Assembly (NCBI GenBank): GCA_036023115.1
Contig: JAYKKT010000059.1
Location: 6,146,501-6,210,500, forward strand
Source of the DNA: Brasenia schreberi
Taxonomy: Eukaryota; Streptophyta; Magnoliopsida; Nymphaeales; Cabombaceae
Direction: 5' to 3'
DNA: 64,000 nt
Made by a program: the position numbers and the translations under genes. This document shows, piece after piece, positions 1 to 11,089 of the stretch; the first letter of the stretch is position 1, and each line of letters begins with the position of its first letter. Below the pieces are notes generated by a model. That model had not been told where the DNA came from. It made no database searches and saw only the letters and a program-made list of their open reading frames with translations.

Positions 1-1128
1 TTGATGAAATTTCATAAGTAATATTCAGGCAACTCTCACAGCCACAATATGGCTCTCAAAGGAGACAATGTCATGACCAATTAGATATACATCTTTGATA
101 TACATGCAAAATATGCGACGGAAAAGGTACCTTAGCAACTCATATTTAAAATAGACAGTTCCTTGGTGAAGATTATCCTGAAGATTAGTTACAGACAGAC
201 TTATGTCCGAGTATTGAAAGCCAGTATTGCCGTGAAAAAGGTAAATAAGATAAAACTTTCTAGTATTTGATTCTAAGACACTCCCTATCTAAGCTTTCCT
301 CATAAGGTCAATTATCAATCCTTTCGGCAAATCAGCTTTAAGATTTTGTTCTGAGAATATACAAACAACATAGATTTGTATGTTTTTGACCAAAGATCTA
401 ATCATAGCATAGCTATAACAGGAAATCAGTTTACTTGTTCAAAGGTGTGATCGTCGTTATGATTATAAACAAGATATTAGCTTCATTTTTAGAAGGACTA
501 GAAACAAGATAAATTGTCAAGTTTCTTAAAACTTTCTCAATGTAGTGAGACTGAGAAAAGACATATTGTCTCCTTTTCTAGTTATTCTAATCCATAGCAT
601 TATACATGCTATTCTAATAGTATGGCATCTATTCAAGTTTTAGCTTGCTAAGAGATTAAGAGTTCCCTACAATGTTAGACAACTGGCCTCAACCAAAGAA
701 TATCAATCATTTAGAAAACCAAATTACTGAAGTTGGACAAATTGGTAAGTAATTTATGCTTTGAATGACCATAGACTTTGATACTAACAGATCTAAGCAC
801 CTCAAAGTATCAACTTGATGCTTATAGCCTTAAACCTTTTCTAGTGATGTATGTAGTTTTTGTCAAAACTTGTAAACGTTTTACATTTTTCTGATTTATG
901 TCTTTTGAAATGACAAAACATCATATGATATGATATATGCGTGTCAGTGACTCTTTTAGTTTGACATAAGTTACAATATGATATCCGCAAGTGCTTTAGA
1001 TTAAGTAAATTTGCACCTAATGAATATAAGGCATGCAAGTGTTATAATGAATCCAAAAGGCATACTTCTACCAATCTGTAAGATATACTTCTGTTGAATT
1101 GAATTTTTGAGGGAGAGAGAGAGCATCC
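1..1128. other. Part of RBX1 intron 3, no exon found
   Basis: This stretch lies downstream, in minus-strand sense, of RBX1 exon 3 and is AT-rich. I looked on the minus strand for the last RBX1 exon, which should encode the second half of the RING-H2 domain (NHAFHFHCI, then WLKTRQVCPLD in the family), and did not find it here. The intron therefore continues past the left edge. No other coding signal was seen. Confidence 0.6.
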
Positions 1129-1425
1129 CAACAACAACAACTACGCCTTTTCCTATATTAGATGGGATCAGTTACATGGTTTCTTTTGTTTCTATAGAGC
1201 TTGATCATGTGCCATGCTAAATGTTAACTCAACGTATGCTAAATCATGCACTTTTGTGGTCTTCTTCTTTTAACATTTTCACAATCTAGTTTCTCATACG
1301 GCGTATCCAAACAATCTTAAGTGTCACTCCCAATTTGTTTCTAATAATCTTACTCTGTATATGATATTTCCTTGTGTGACCATCCACCCAACTCAACATC
1401 TTCATTTATGTACATTGTGTCCTAG
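1129..1425 (-). mobile_element. RTE-type LINE, degraded 3' fragment
   Basis: Read on the minus strand, this matches the last third of the LINE protein seen intact at 30.9-31.7 kb (the block around GVAPIEDKMREHRLRWF and the block ending KQRIHVADPV), followed by the LINE 3' tail of TTG repeats, here read as CAACAACAACAAC at its left end. Many substitutions and small gaps break the frame. It sits inside RBX1 intron 3 in the same transcriptional sense as the gene. No target duplication was recognised. Confidence 0.8.
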
Positions 1426-1675
1426 TATTCCTTCGTGCATCTAATAAGAGATACATGCACAGACTAGATCATAACTTCTCCCAATCTCCTGAACGAAGTG
1501 ATAAGCAACGGACACCAAGAAAATGTTAAACAAGTTGCAAAGACAAGTTAAACAAACAGCTGTATAGACACAGAGAACAGAATGATTGGAAAACCAAAAA
1601 AAACAGTGTTCCAAATTTCCAGCGGAGATAAGAAAAGTAAAAGTTTACAGTTGAATTTAAGTCCAAGTTGCATAC

Positions 1676-2291
1676 CCCAAGCAACAGTACACTCTTCACT
1701 TGTAGCGCTCGCCTGATTGGCTTGGCACTCAATGCCTGTTCCAGAATTAGCAACAAATTATACAACTTGACGATCTATCCGGAAACCCTCAAAGTAATCA
1801 TCTTGGAAAATTTCCATCTCGATCAGGGAGCTTCATTTCCCTAAATTTCCCTAAATTTCCCAAGGTGTGTGTGTGTGTGCGTGTGCCTTTGTATATGAGA
1901 GAGAGAGGACTCACAGAGATCCATGATATGGTTCCGGCAAATAGCACAGTTGTCAACCACAATGTCTACAACGATCAGAACACAACGCAAACAAGTATCA
2001 AAACAAATGGGTCAGGAGAAAAGCATTGCCACATGTTTGCAGAAAGAACTCAACCAACAAGACGAAAGGGAAACCCCAATTATAATCCCCTAAAAAAGAA
2101 CAAATCCAATGCAGTCTGCAGGATGAAGAAGGAGAAAAAGAGAACTGGTTGATACCCCACGCCCAGAGAGCGACGGCGTTCCACTTCTTGATCTCGAATC
2201 GCTTGGGCTTCTTGGTGGTAGCTGATGAGCTCGGTCCGGGGCCGCTCGAGCCCTCTTCGGCTGGCACCATGTTCACGTCCAACGACGCCAT
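1676..2291 (-). CDS. RBX1: RING-box protein RBX1, exons 1-3 (3' end off the window)
   Basis: RBX1 is the small RING-H2 subunit of cullin-RING (SCF-type) E3 ubiquitin ligases: it binds the cullin C-terminus and recruits the E2 enzyme. Three exons on the minus strand join in frame: 2291-2156 (ATG start; residues 1-45, ending [14 protein letters not shown]), 1965-1915 ([17 protein letters not shown]) and 1735-1676 ([21 protein letters not shown]). All junctions are GT-AG, and the split codons restore Asp, Cys and Gly exactly as in plant RBX1. The first zinc ligands (CAIC) are present. The start at 2291 was chosen because the upstream in-frame ATG at 2381 adds a GA-repeat-encoded, Arg/Glu-rich stretch not found in the family; that stretch is probably 5' UTR. 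The final exon, with the remaining His/Cys ligands, lies beyond position 1. Intron 3 exceeds 1.67 kb and contains a LINE fragment. Nothing suggests a pseudogene. Confidence 0.94.
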
Positions 2292-3241
2292 CTCTTTCTC
2301 ACTTTCTCCCTTGGCTCCCGAAACCCCGGTGAACGGCGGCTCTCTCTCTCTCTCTCTCCCCTCTTTTTTCTTCGCCACCACCTTTCATTAATCCGACCCG
2401 AAAAGCCTAGAGAATCCGGGTCTGGGTCGGTCCGAAGCAACCCCATAAAAGTGGGGTCCTATCACCTGAACCCGCCCCGATTATACATATGTATGTATTA
2501 CAATGTTATTTATATACATATACAATATATGAATGTGTAATACGCATTATATATACGTCATTATGGATCAACCTAGATTCATCCAAACCCGATCAAGTCA
2601 GGTATGCATTTTGAAAAGAGGCTCAAAGTAATGGGTTGGATTAGTGTCGACCGACTCTTTACTTGAACCCAAAATGTCCTAATCAAAATATAACCTATTG
2701 ACCCGATTTGCCACCGCGAATGACAGCAACCGTAGGGTTTATTTCATGTTTCAGGTATGTTGTCAAACAGGTGAACTCAACCACGAGCGGACTATTTTCG
2801 TTTACAACAGGATCTCAGAGCTTTTGAATCATGAGGGAAATCTCGTGTTATAGGTTGTATCCCCATTGTTTCGCGCTCGTGTCAAGAAACATGTCAACCC
2901 TAATAAGGACTGATTCTTTTCCGCAATTTAAGTAATAAACCAAATGGACTTTGAGGCCGTGTTCGTGTCCGGTCTTCATAATACTAACGCAAGTAGCAAG
3001 TTTCAAAAACTTCACTTAAATCCAAAAGAGCAACTAATCCAATTATGTAACTACGCCAAGCTCAAACGCAAATAGAGAGAAGTCGTTGAACATTTTCTTA
3101 ACCTTCAATATTTTCTAATTGACGATAACAAATATTCTTCTCCAACCACTGCCCAAGAGTTCATCTCAAAGAGGTTTCTTGTCGTCACAAGAAATTCCAA
3201 ATGTTCAATATCTAATATGTGTGTGTTTGCGTATACGTGTG
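2292..3241. other. Upstream region of RBX1, intergenic
   Basis: Immediately upstream of the RBX1 start is a short CT tract (about 2340-2360; GA on the coding strand), common in plant 5' leaders. Beyond it are AT-rich sequence and short GT/GA runs. No clear TATA box or other gene was identified. Confidence 0.4.
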
Positions 3242-3272
3242 CCCCATCTAGTACGAGAAAAGGCTTAGTTGT
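3242..3272 (+). mobile_element. RTE LINE 3'-terminal scrap
   Basis: About 31 bases match the extreme 3' end of the RTE LINE (CCCCATCTAGTACGAGAAAA followed by GGCTTAGTTGT), the region covering the final codons and stop of the LINE ORF and its tail start. It runs into a GT/GA microsatellite. This is a very short 5'-truncated insertion or a remnant; no target duplication is visible. Confidence 0.65.
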
Positions 3273-3770
3273 GTATGTGTGTGTGTGAGAGAGAGAGAGA
3301 GAGGGAGTGTGTTGTGACAGAAAGCCTCTTGAGACGAGAAACTGTGATCAGATCCAACACAATCATGTTTGAGTTGAACAGCATGGGTTAAGATATGGAA
3401 TTGGAGGAGATATAAGACGAAAAATCAGAAACAAAAATGGATCTTCAAAATGTACCCGTTATTAATTTTGCATGTCAATGTCTGTGGATTGTCTACTGAT
3501 ACTATTCATTCAATAACTCTTTGCAACAAATACCAGCACCTTCAAACCTTTAAACAAATTAAGTTAGCATAAATGCCTCTCATATTAACGAGTACAAATT
3601 AGTAATTGGATTAATACAAGTTGTAATCCTTGAACATGGACAATAGCTACTAATTCAACCGCGACAACAGATTAATGGCCCTCCTGAAAAACTTTCATAA
3701 AATCAAAATCAAAGCCTCGGTAATTTGCATGTAGTGTATGATAACTTAAGTACAGCATTAAGTTATTCAT

Positions 3771-4085
3771 TCACTGCCAAAGGCTATACATTTCAAGCAA
3801 CCACTCCAATGCTTCTTTCTCATGTACAACCAAAGAGAATGAATTGGTGTCTTCTCCTCCATTTGCAGCTAGCTCCTCCCTAACACAGCATGCAGTAAGC
3901 CTGTTTATTCACTAGAAAGTAATTGAAAGCCATAATAAAAGTTCCATGTTTCATAACATATAAAAGAAATGAAAAGTTCAACCAATTACTTAAAATCTGC
4001 CCTCTGACACGCTACTTAGTCCTGTGGCTGTACGATGCTGGTCTTGCTCCCGAAATTGGCACTGTGTCACTTGTCCATTCCATGG
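3771..4085 (-). CDS. C-terminal two exons of an unrecognised protein (partial)
   Basis: I do not recognise the family. Two minus-strand segments read as spliced coding exons. Exon A, 4085-4016, follows a good acceptor (pyrimidine-rich, then CTATGGCAG) and encodes MEWTSDTVPISGARPASYSH then RT plus two bases of a codon, ending at a GT donor (GTAGCG). Exon B, 3879-3771, follows TTAG and encodes EELAANGGEDTNSFSLVVHE, then KEALEWLLEMYSLWQ and a TGA stop. The split codon restores Lys, and the frame stays open across the junction with balanced, protein-like composition. Exon A needs one base from an upstream exon. A possible upstream exon around 4420-4370 (after TTTGCTTTTCAG) cannot be joined with certainty. 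It could be the tail of a gene whose body lies to the right, or a gene fragment. Confidence 0.5.
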
Positions 4086-4563
4086 CTGCCATAGAAACGT
4101 AGGCAGAAAATAACCAATGGAAGGACCAAGCACATCGCATGTATTGATTACTTGTAGCAAACAATAGCAAAAGAAAACTAGAAGCCTATTAGACCGAGAA
4201 GAACAGTAGCCAGTATTCCTTCACTCAAGAAAATCCATTTTCAACACTACAGCTCTTTTAGCCAAATTTATGTAACTGCTTGGGGATGCGTATATAAGAT
4301 CCAGGTATAATTGGCGCTCCAACTCAACCTTAAGGGCTCATTCACATTGTTGAATCCTTCAGAACTCATGAAACTTTTAGGCCTGCAACTCCATACCCTG
4401 AAAAGCAAAGTCCCATGGTCCTAGAAGTTTTGTGTTTTTCTTGTGAGTGGAAATGGTACCACTTAGTCCTCAAACAGGCTTGAGAGGTAAATGGGCACCC
4501 AGAAAAGGAGGGGTGCAACTCCTTTCCAAAGAATAGGTTCCATATCAATTTCCAGAAAAGCAA

Positions 4564-4566
<3 letters not shown>
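4086..4566. other. Probable intronic or intergenic DNA
   Basis: This region holds no complete ORF. On the minus strand a TTTTCAG acceptor-like site near 4400 is followed by a short open stretch, a weak candidate for one more exon of the gene ending at 3771. Confidence 0.3.

Positions 4567-4656
<90 letters not shown>
4567..4656. repeat. (CT)n microsatellite, about 90 bp
   Basis: This is an almost perfect dinucleotide CT run. It produces spurious Arg-Glu and Ser-Leu repeat frames in both orientations; none is a gene. Confidence 0.98.
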
Positions 4657-4659
<3 letters not shown>

Positions 4660-5149
4660 TCCTCCTACAAAGGTATTCAATCATAAGATCTGCAGTCTTT
4701 CAATTCACAAAAAGGGGAGAAAACAGAAGCTGAAGAACCATAATTTATAGTTGCATTTGTTAGTCCATACAGTTCTTGAAAACAGAGACAGTACGAACAG
4801 TAATATGAGAGAAGCCACAGACAATGTGGCCAACCTTAATAATGAAAGTAGTAATTCCAATCCAGATATAGATAATTCGGGTAACCAATAATAACAGGTA
4901 TTTCTAAAGAAGTCAGAAATAACAATAAAATGGTAGATATGGACGCAAGCTTGGTGAATGTTAACGATAAGCAGCAACTAGATGCCAATGACTTAAGATC
5001 AATATCATAGACCAAAGTCAAAGACATGAAATAATGATGTTTTTATAAAGTATAGAAGATTAGATTGGACTTAAGTGCTTCTAGTTTGCATATTAGTTTA
5101 GTTGTAAGCAATTGGAACTTGTAACAGTAAAGTGAACTATAGCTTGAGA
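4657..5149. other. AT-rich intergenic DNA
   Basis: Only short frames without domain-like content are present. No feature is recognised. Confidence 0.4.
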
Positions 5150-6052
5150 ACACCATGCTTTTCCAAGAGGTAATTGATGGGAATGTTGTTTCTGGGATTT
5201 TAAAGAAACATGTATTGTTGATTACACTATAGCTGCTGAGTTTATTGCATTAGCTGTGATAGAGAAGGAAGCAGAGTAGCTAAGAAACTTGCTACATGAG
5301 ATACCAATATGGCCAAAGCTCATGATGCTAATATCGATAAAGTGTAACAACAAAATACTCAGTCAAAGGCATATTGCCAAGCATATAATAAGAAATCCAA
5401 ATATATTGGTCCAAGACATAGTTATAAGAGAGATGTGATCAGAAATGGATGGAGTTATTTATGTTGTTTATATAAGATCAAAATTGAAACTTACGGATCC
5501 TTTAGAGAAGAGATTTCATGCTTAAAACGTCAAGTGGGATGGGTCTCAGGTCCATCAATAAAATCACAGATGATGAAAGCTTGACTCATACTTAAACAAC
5601 TTTCAAGTTTTGAGTATTTTGAGACAAAGTATATTATTAGTATAATTGTTAAGTATTTGCTAATGAAGATTCCCAAGGTGAAAGGTACTTGGTCCTATAA
5701 AAGTGATAAGACCAAACTGAGGTCTGCTCTCACTAGACCTATAGCAAGCATCTACTAGAAGGCTCTTGTGTGAGGCACTTTTAATAAAGTCTACCTGGAT
5801 GAGTGTAAAGTGAGGCCACTTCATGGAGTCTTGGACTTGGATTCTTAAAGTGTCAACCAAATTAACATCACTAATATCGTGATCTTATATGTAAGTTGTG
5901 CATACTTTTCATATGGATTGGATGTTCAATTTGGATGAATAAGAACCCCATTTCTTACCACGTAAAGTTTCAAATCCACGAGATACCTTTATTACAAATA
6001 TAAGATCTGTATACAATGTTAATTTCAAACTTATTTGAAAATGATGGGAGAT

Positions 6053-6417
6053 TGTAAGAAGTTTTCACATAAGTTGGTTAAAGCACTACCGACTTAAGTA
6101 TGGCTATTAAATGTCCACATAGGCCACGAAGTATAATAATAAGTCGGTTAACTAAAATTGACTTCTATATGTGACTCAAATTAGGCCATGCCGCTCACAA
6201 CGAAATCTAGGCCGTCTCCAATTCCATGAAAGGCCTAAAAAGCCTATTTATTCAACAGCTTGTTTAGGGCAAACGAACTCGTTTGCTCTATAAATAGGGT
6301 AAAAGACTATTGAGAGATATACCTCCAGCTATCATTGCTTTCCCCTACCTTGCCTGTTCATTCACATAGATTACTCAATCAATTTTATAATACTTACTTA
6401 TGCAACTAAGAATTACA
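6053..6417 (+). repeat. Copia 3' LTR (right end provisional)
   Basis: The LTR begins TGTAAGAAGTTTTC right after the polypurine tract. It contains a textbook promoter core (CTCTATAAATAGGG, TATA at about 6289) as expected for the U3/R boundary. The provisional right end is at AATTACA, giving terminal TG...CA with weak inverted ends. The left end is well supported; the right end is an inference because no partner LTR is available. Confidence 0.6.
6289..6296 (+). promoter_or_regulatory. TATA box inside the copia LTR
   Basis: TATAAATA lies about 236 bases into the LTR, where the element's own pol II promoter is expected. If active it could drive transcription into the unidentified open frame at 6553-7182. 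Confidence 0.5.
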
Positions 6418-6552
6418 CAAACTCATCATAGTACTACACTTATTTGTTTAAGACTTACCAGTGCTAGTGCAAGGCGAGTCAAAGGGTGTTCACTGCATCC
6501 TACACAAATCTGTTGACACCCTTCGCATGCTGGAGACGGCGAATAAGTGTAA

Positions 6553-7182
6553 AGGCTAACTGAAACCCACACCTTGAAGACGTGCATCATCTCATTTCTC
6601 GCAGAAGCCTGGGGTAGCGAGTTTGACAATTCCAATCTCCAAAATCCAACATCTCTAAAAGCCTACGACACCATGATATTGGACAATCCACATATGAAAG
6701 GGATACTCGTGAAAGACCCTAGCGTTCCCAATACACATTTGAATGTCTATTTGGATCGGTTAGGCTATGACAATCCACAATCAACATCTCTAAAAGCCAT
6801 CGAAGAGGAGAATCGCCCGTCTCCCCCAGTAGAATGTCATGTGCATCATCTTCGCTTCGCCGGAGATCGAATCTCGCGAGAGTCCAAGTGGATGGACAGA
6901 CGCAGGAGTTGGGAAGAAGTTGAAGAAACGTGGAAAGCGAAACGTTTGGTTGAAGGCATTTACGAAAATACTCGCAAGTTATCACCTATTTACGACGAAC
7001 CGACCATTCCTTATTACATTCTGCCTGTGCCTGACACTCGCTTTAAACATCTTTCACTGTTTCGTCGACACTTGCTACGAATAGACGAAAGACCAAGTGA
7101 GTTAGTGAGCGAGTCCATACGAATCGCATGCGATTTAGTTTTTTCGAGCTCGAATCCAGCTTTGCTCAAGTTTGAAATGTGA
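6553..7182 (+). CDS. Unrecognised open reading frame of about 200 codons
   Basis: I do not recognise this protein. The frame is open from 6553 to the TGA ending at 7182 with no early ATG; a plausible splice acceptor (TTTCTCGCAG, exon from 6605) suggests an internal or last exon. The product is rich in charged residues (WMDRRRSWEEVEETWKAKRL) and has two related blocks near the N-terminus, each containing TSLKA (QNPTSLKA and NPQSTSLKA), whose DNA repeats CAACATCTCTAAAAGCC. Its base composition is visibly richer in GC than the flanks. It starts about 140 bases after the copia LTR. Options are a captured exon, a remnant of another mobile element, or a chance open frame. No signal peptide or membrane segment is evident. 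Confidence 0.3.
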   Translation, partial: RLTETHTLKTCIISFLAEAWGSEFDNSNLQNPTSLKAYDTMILDNPHMKGILVKDPSVPNTHLNVYLDRLGYDNPQSTSLKAIEEENRPSPPVECHVHHLRFAGDRISRESKWMDRRRSWEEVEETWKAKRLVEGIYENTRKLSPIYDEPTIPYYILPVPDTRFKHLSLFRRHLLRIDERPSELVSESIRIACDLVFSSSNPALLKFEM

Positions 7183-7782
7183 ACGAGTTGAGCGTAAGGT
7201 CGTCACACTGATCGACTAGAATTCCCTTGTAGCATAGTGCATACGCATTTTATCGATTCTCAAATCTATTTTATCATTCAATTAATTTGATTTTTGAGAG
7301 GAATAGTTAAAATGACAAAACATTAAATATAAAAAAACCGATGTTATTTTTTACTTTTTAAGTTCAAATCTTCATCATTGTTAAAAAAACTAAATTGATT
7401 TAAGCATGAATGAGTGTATGCATTTATTACATTTTATATAGAAAACGAAAGAAAGAAAATCTCGTATATGGTGCTAACATAGATGTACAAATCTCAATTT
7501 AAATGAACTATTAAAATTTGAATTTTAAAAACACACTACGAAAAGTATATATATGTACATACATGATATACCATTTTCTTTTTCTCCCCCTCTATATATG
7601 TAAAGAGAGAATGTAGATTTAGAGACCCACAAAAAAAGGGAATCATATATAACCATGACAACTATTCAATTTGTGAGATAGATAATTTTTTTAATTAATT
7701 ACATGGTTTAAGGTAAGACAGGATAGAACACAATCACAATTAAGAAGTCATCCCACTTAGTACAGAAATAAGAACTGGTTTT
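7183..7782. other. AT-rich intergenic DNA
   Basis: Very AT-rich sequence with short TA runs (about 7545-7580). No coding frame or element is recognised. Confidence 0.4.
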
Positions 7783-8100
7783 GGGGTATGGCTGGTTTGG
7801 AACCAGCTCTACAGTTTGAACCGGAACCAAACTGCCCCTGAATCGTAACGGGAACTGAGGACCCCCAGTTCAGTTATGGTTCCTGATTTTTGAAAACCAA
7901 CCTGAAACTGGAACTGGAACTGAAACCGGCAGTTTCAAACCACTCTTTAATAAAGGTCATATATATTTTACCATTAAAAATTACAAGTTGAGTGTCTCCT
8001 ACTGTGGGACCAGATGGAGAGTTTGACTCCCACAGGGTAAAGCTTTACTTCTTTACCGTCCCGAAACTAGCAGTTCTGAAACAGGAACCAGACATGTCTA
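7783..8100. mobile_element. MITE-like element of the GGAACCGG-rich family
   Basis: The left part starts near TATGGCTGGTTTGGAACC, and the right end is GGAACCAGACATGTCTA, an inverted version of the TAGACATGGCC terminus seen at 58361. The interior is dominated by GGAACC/GGTTCC words shared with 19354-19574, 24340-24510 and 58361-58669. The left terminus is eroded and the boundary approximate. No transposase is encoded. Confidence 0.5.
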
Positions 8101-8931
8101 GGTATAGGGTGCAAGTGAACCTAGCTGCTCATCAACTACTCAAGTTTTTGCAAACTCACATCATGTTATTCACACACACACACACACACATTGCAAAAAC
8201 TAACTACATATGAGAAAACCCACATCCACCACCGCATTGAAATTCTTGCAAACTCAAAGTGTTAGTTATGTCTTGATCATGCTAAGATCTCTCTTCCATC
8301 ATGTCAACCCTGCAGGATCTCTTGGTGATAACTCCGGCTAAATCCGCCGCCTGCCGGCAGAATCCACAATACGCAGTTTAGGCTACGTTTCATATCCTTG
8401 TATTGGGATGTTAGCTAAGCCTGCATACAAAAACAGAATGTGCTTTCGATAGATCACCGCTCTTTAATAAGTTTCGTTGTCAATTGCATCAGTTTTGCAC
8501 CCAAATCATTGTTTTAGTAACAGCTACAAGTTTTTCTGTGATGGTATTGAAAATAATACCTTAGGGGGATCATTTGGCAATGCCGAAGCCACTTTCGGTG
8601 TTAATTTCTTTCTTTTACAAAGGGAGGAAGAGCCAATACACTCCGCCGTATCAAAGACGACCGATAATTTATGAACACCGTGAGCTATTTTTCCTCCTGC
8701 ACTTTGGGGCGTATTTTATTTGGTTCCAGGGAAACTAAACTGGATCTTGATTTTTGGTGATTGCAGTTCTAAGTTCTGTTGTCCGTTAAACACGGAACTC
8801 ATCTCCGGCATGGAACTATGGTTCCATAGTTCCAATTTCAATAAAAAATATTGACACCATGAACTCGACTCATGGGATTTTACACAAAAACCTAAACACC
8901 TTCTCTCATGTGTTACTTGTATGAAAATTCA
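8101..8931. other. Intergenic DNA with a short CA run
   Basis: A CA microsatellite lies at about 8172-8190. More GGTTCC-type words occur near 8720-8840, possibly another eroded MITE. No supported gene. Confidence 0.4.
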
Positions 8932-9940
8932 ATTCTTTGTTTCCACAGATCCCTATCGTGTGCCATGTTAGCAGTTAACTCCCAATAAGCTAGATCATTC
9001 TTTATTGTTTCTTTCCAACACTTTTGTGGTCGTCCTCTACCTCTTTTAGTACTTTCCAAATTTAGTTTTTCTAACCTTCTTACGGGTTCTTTTTTTGATC
9101 TTCTTTCTATATGTTCAAACCATCTTAAACGATGTTCTCTCATTTTATCCTCTATTGGTGCCACTCCTAATTTGTTTCTAATAACCTCATTATGTATACG
9201 GTCTTTTCTTGTATGACCACTCATCCATCTCAACATCTTCATTTCTGTCACAAACATCTTTTGTACATGTTGATGATTAACTGCCCAACACTCACAACCA
9301 TAAAACATGGCAGGCCTAATTGTTGCTCTATAATATTTACCTTTTAATTTTAATGGTATCTTCTTATCACAAAGAATATCTGATGCTCCTCTCCATTTTA
9401 ACCAACCACCATTAATTCTATGTGTAACATCTCCATCAATTCTTCCATCACTTTGAAAAATTGACCCGAGGTATTTAAAACTTTCCTTTTGGTGAATGCA
9501 ATGTGTGCCAATTTTAATTTCTATGTCTTCTGAAGTAACCAAATGATCAAACTTACATTCCATATATTCTATCTTTGTTCTATTAAGTCGGAGACCTTTG
9601 CTTTCTAATGTTTCTCTCTATAGTTCCAATTTTCTATGAACTTTTTCCTTAGCTCCTCCACTAATACAATGTCATATGCAAATAACATACACCAAGGTAC
9701 TTCATCTTGAATATGTTTTGTTAACTCATCCATCACCATTATAAATAAGTATGGACTTAAAGTTGATCCTTGATGTAACCCAATATTAACTTCAAAGAAG
9801 TCTGTCGTTCCTTCATGAGTCCTCACACATGCTTTTGCACCATCATACATGTCTCTTATAAGGTTAATATATGTCAATGGGATACCTCTTTTTTCCAAAG
9901 TTCTCCAAAGAACCTCCCTTGGTACCCTATCATACAGTTT
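8932..9940 (-). mobile_element. RTE-type LINE, copy truncated at both ends
   Basis: On the minus strand this encodes the C-terminal two thirds of an RTE-clade reverse transcriptase: [20 protein letters not shown], then the [13 protein letters not shown] motif, the polymerase box as FAYDIVLVEE instead of the canonical FADD type, and the C-terminal domain with RTE signature blocks (HTRKDRIHNEVIRNKLGVAP and LRWFEHIERRSKKEP). A frameshift near 9600 splits it into two frames. The 5' end stops just before the YDRVP motif, and the 3' end stops at the KQRI codons, lacking the usual ADPV-stop and TTG tail. Sequence is very close to the copy at 30.2-31.7 kb. The mutated catalytic box makes it inactive. 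Confidence 0.92.
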
Positions 9941-10194
9941 TTTCAAAGTTTTCCAAAGTCCATCACCATGTTTTTCCAAAGTTTTAAAGAATCATGATTA
10001 CAAATTCATGTAGGTCTAAGTCTGCAGTTTTAGAACCATCATTACAAACTCATGTAGGTCTAAGCTTACAGTTTTAGTACCAGGTTCTTAGAACTACTAA
10101 TCAAGCATACTGTTGGTGTTAATTTTTGTCTCCAACAGTAATTTTTCTCATCTTCAATGCAATTATATGTAGCTTAAAGGCACTATTTCTGCCG
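9941..10194. other. Intergenic DNA with short direct repeats
   Basis: The phrase TTACAAA(C/T)TCATGTAGGTCTAAG occurs twice (about 9999 and 10043). No gene. Confidence 0.4.
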
Positions 10195-10300
10195 TGCACC
10201 CAGAGTGTCAGCTCAACCAGCTGGGCGCTTTGACGTCCTTGCTGTTGGTGGGGAGTTCCAACTCTCAGGATGGTGCATCTCTCTTTGTCTTAGGGTTCGG
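10195..10300 (+). mobile_element. tRNA-related SINE (family with CACCCAG start)
   Basis: The segment begins GCACCCAGAGTGTCAGCTCA with an A-box-like TCAGCTCAACCAGCTGG and a B-box-like GGAGTTCCAACTC about 45 bases later, then GGTGCATCTCTCTTTG. The layout parallels the better-preserved copy at 14863-14992. It is not a tRNA gene: no cloverleaf can be drawn with confidence. Confidence 0.5.
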
Positions 10301-11056
10301 TCTTCCCCCCTAACCCCAAGCACTGTTTCTGCATTTTTGTGTTCCAGAAGGCATCCTTGCAGCCCAAGTCCAAGCACTCCTGTCATGGATAGTTGTGTGT
10401 TTATCTTGAATGATGTAAACTTCATGAATCTAATACTGAATACCATATCTTCAATTTATTACTCAAAATGCTGAAAAGATAAGCTAGAGGTGGCAATTTC
10501 AAGCATCGTGTGAAAGGACACAACCCGAAAGTGCTTTTCATGGAGGTTTATTGAAAATCTAGTTCGATCAGGTAATCTAGCAGATCACACCCTGCAGGCA
10601 CCAAAATGGGTACCATTCACTTGACTTGGATGAAATGTTATTGCCAAGCTGTTCTAACTGATAACAAGATATATATATATATATAGAGAGAGAGAGAATA
10701 TTTGGAGCAATTGATAAATGTGTCTGGGAAACAAGCGAAACCTTTTGTAGTTTGGACGTCCTTCTTATGCAGTTTGTAATCTAGGCGCAAGATTAAACGG
10801 CTCATTTAGCTGACGATCTGAACACAAGTACTCCATGTTCATGTCTGCTCGGGTCGTATCATCTAGTTAAGTGTGTGGTGTTGCTATCCGCCAAGTTTTG
10901 ATGCGTACCTCCAATCAAATGATGGGACACTCAAGAAGAAATCGTAGATTTGCTCATAATAAACAAAACGACTATCACGTGATTATGATGAGATGGGTAG
11001 GAAGGCAGAATAGATTTTGCTTGATAGAAAACGAAATCTCAATTGTAGGAAAATGA

Positions 11057-11089
<33 letters not shown>

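Larger units (their letters stand above)
5150..6417 (+). mobile_element. Ty1/copia 3' remnant: RNase H plus 3' LTR
   Basis: The stretch 5230-5520 carries the end of a copia polyprotein, broken by stops and frameshifts: an RNase H-like AEFIAL motif, then AYNKKSKYIGPRHS and, in another frame, IYVVYIRSKLKLTDPLEKRF, matching the final RNase H segment of plant copia elements. A 3' untranslated region follows, then a polypurine tract (ATGATGGGAGAT) directly before a TG that starts an LTR-like block at 6053. No gag, integrase or reverse transcriptase precedes it and no second LTR is present in the window, so this is a 5'-truncated, dead element. Confidence 0.8.

Noticed and set aside
2379..2381. Upstream in-frame ATG for RBX1
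   Set aside because: Would add an Arg-Glu repeat encoded by the GA tract, absent from the family; the ATG at 2291 fits RBX1.
4463..4733. Arg-Glu and Ser-Leu repeat proteins on both strands
   Set aside because: Pure translation of the CT microsatellite. The same holds for frames at 42708-43052, 43783-44150 and 28491-28883.
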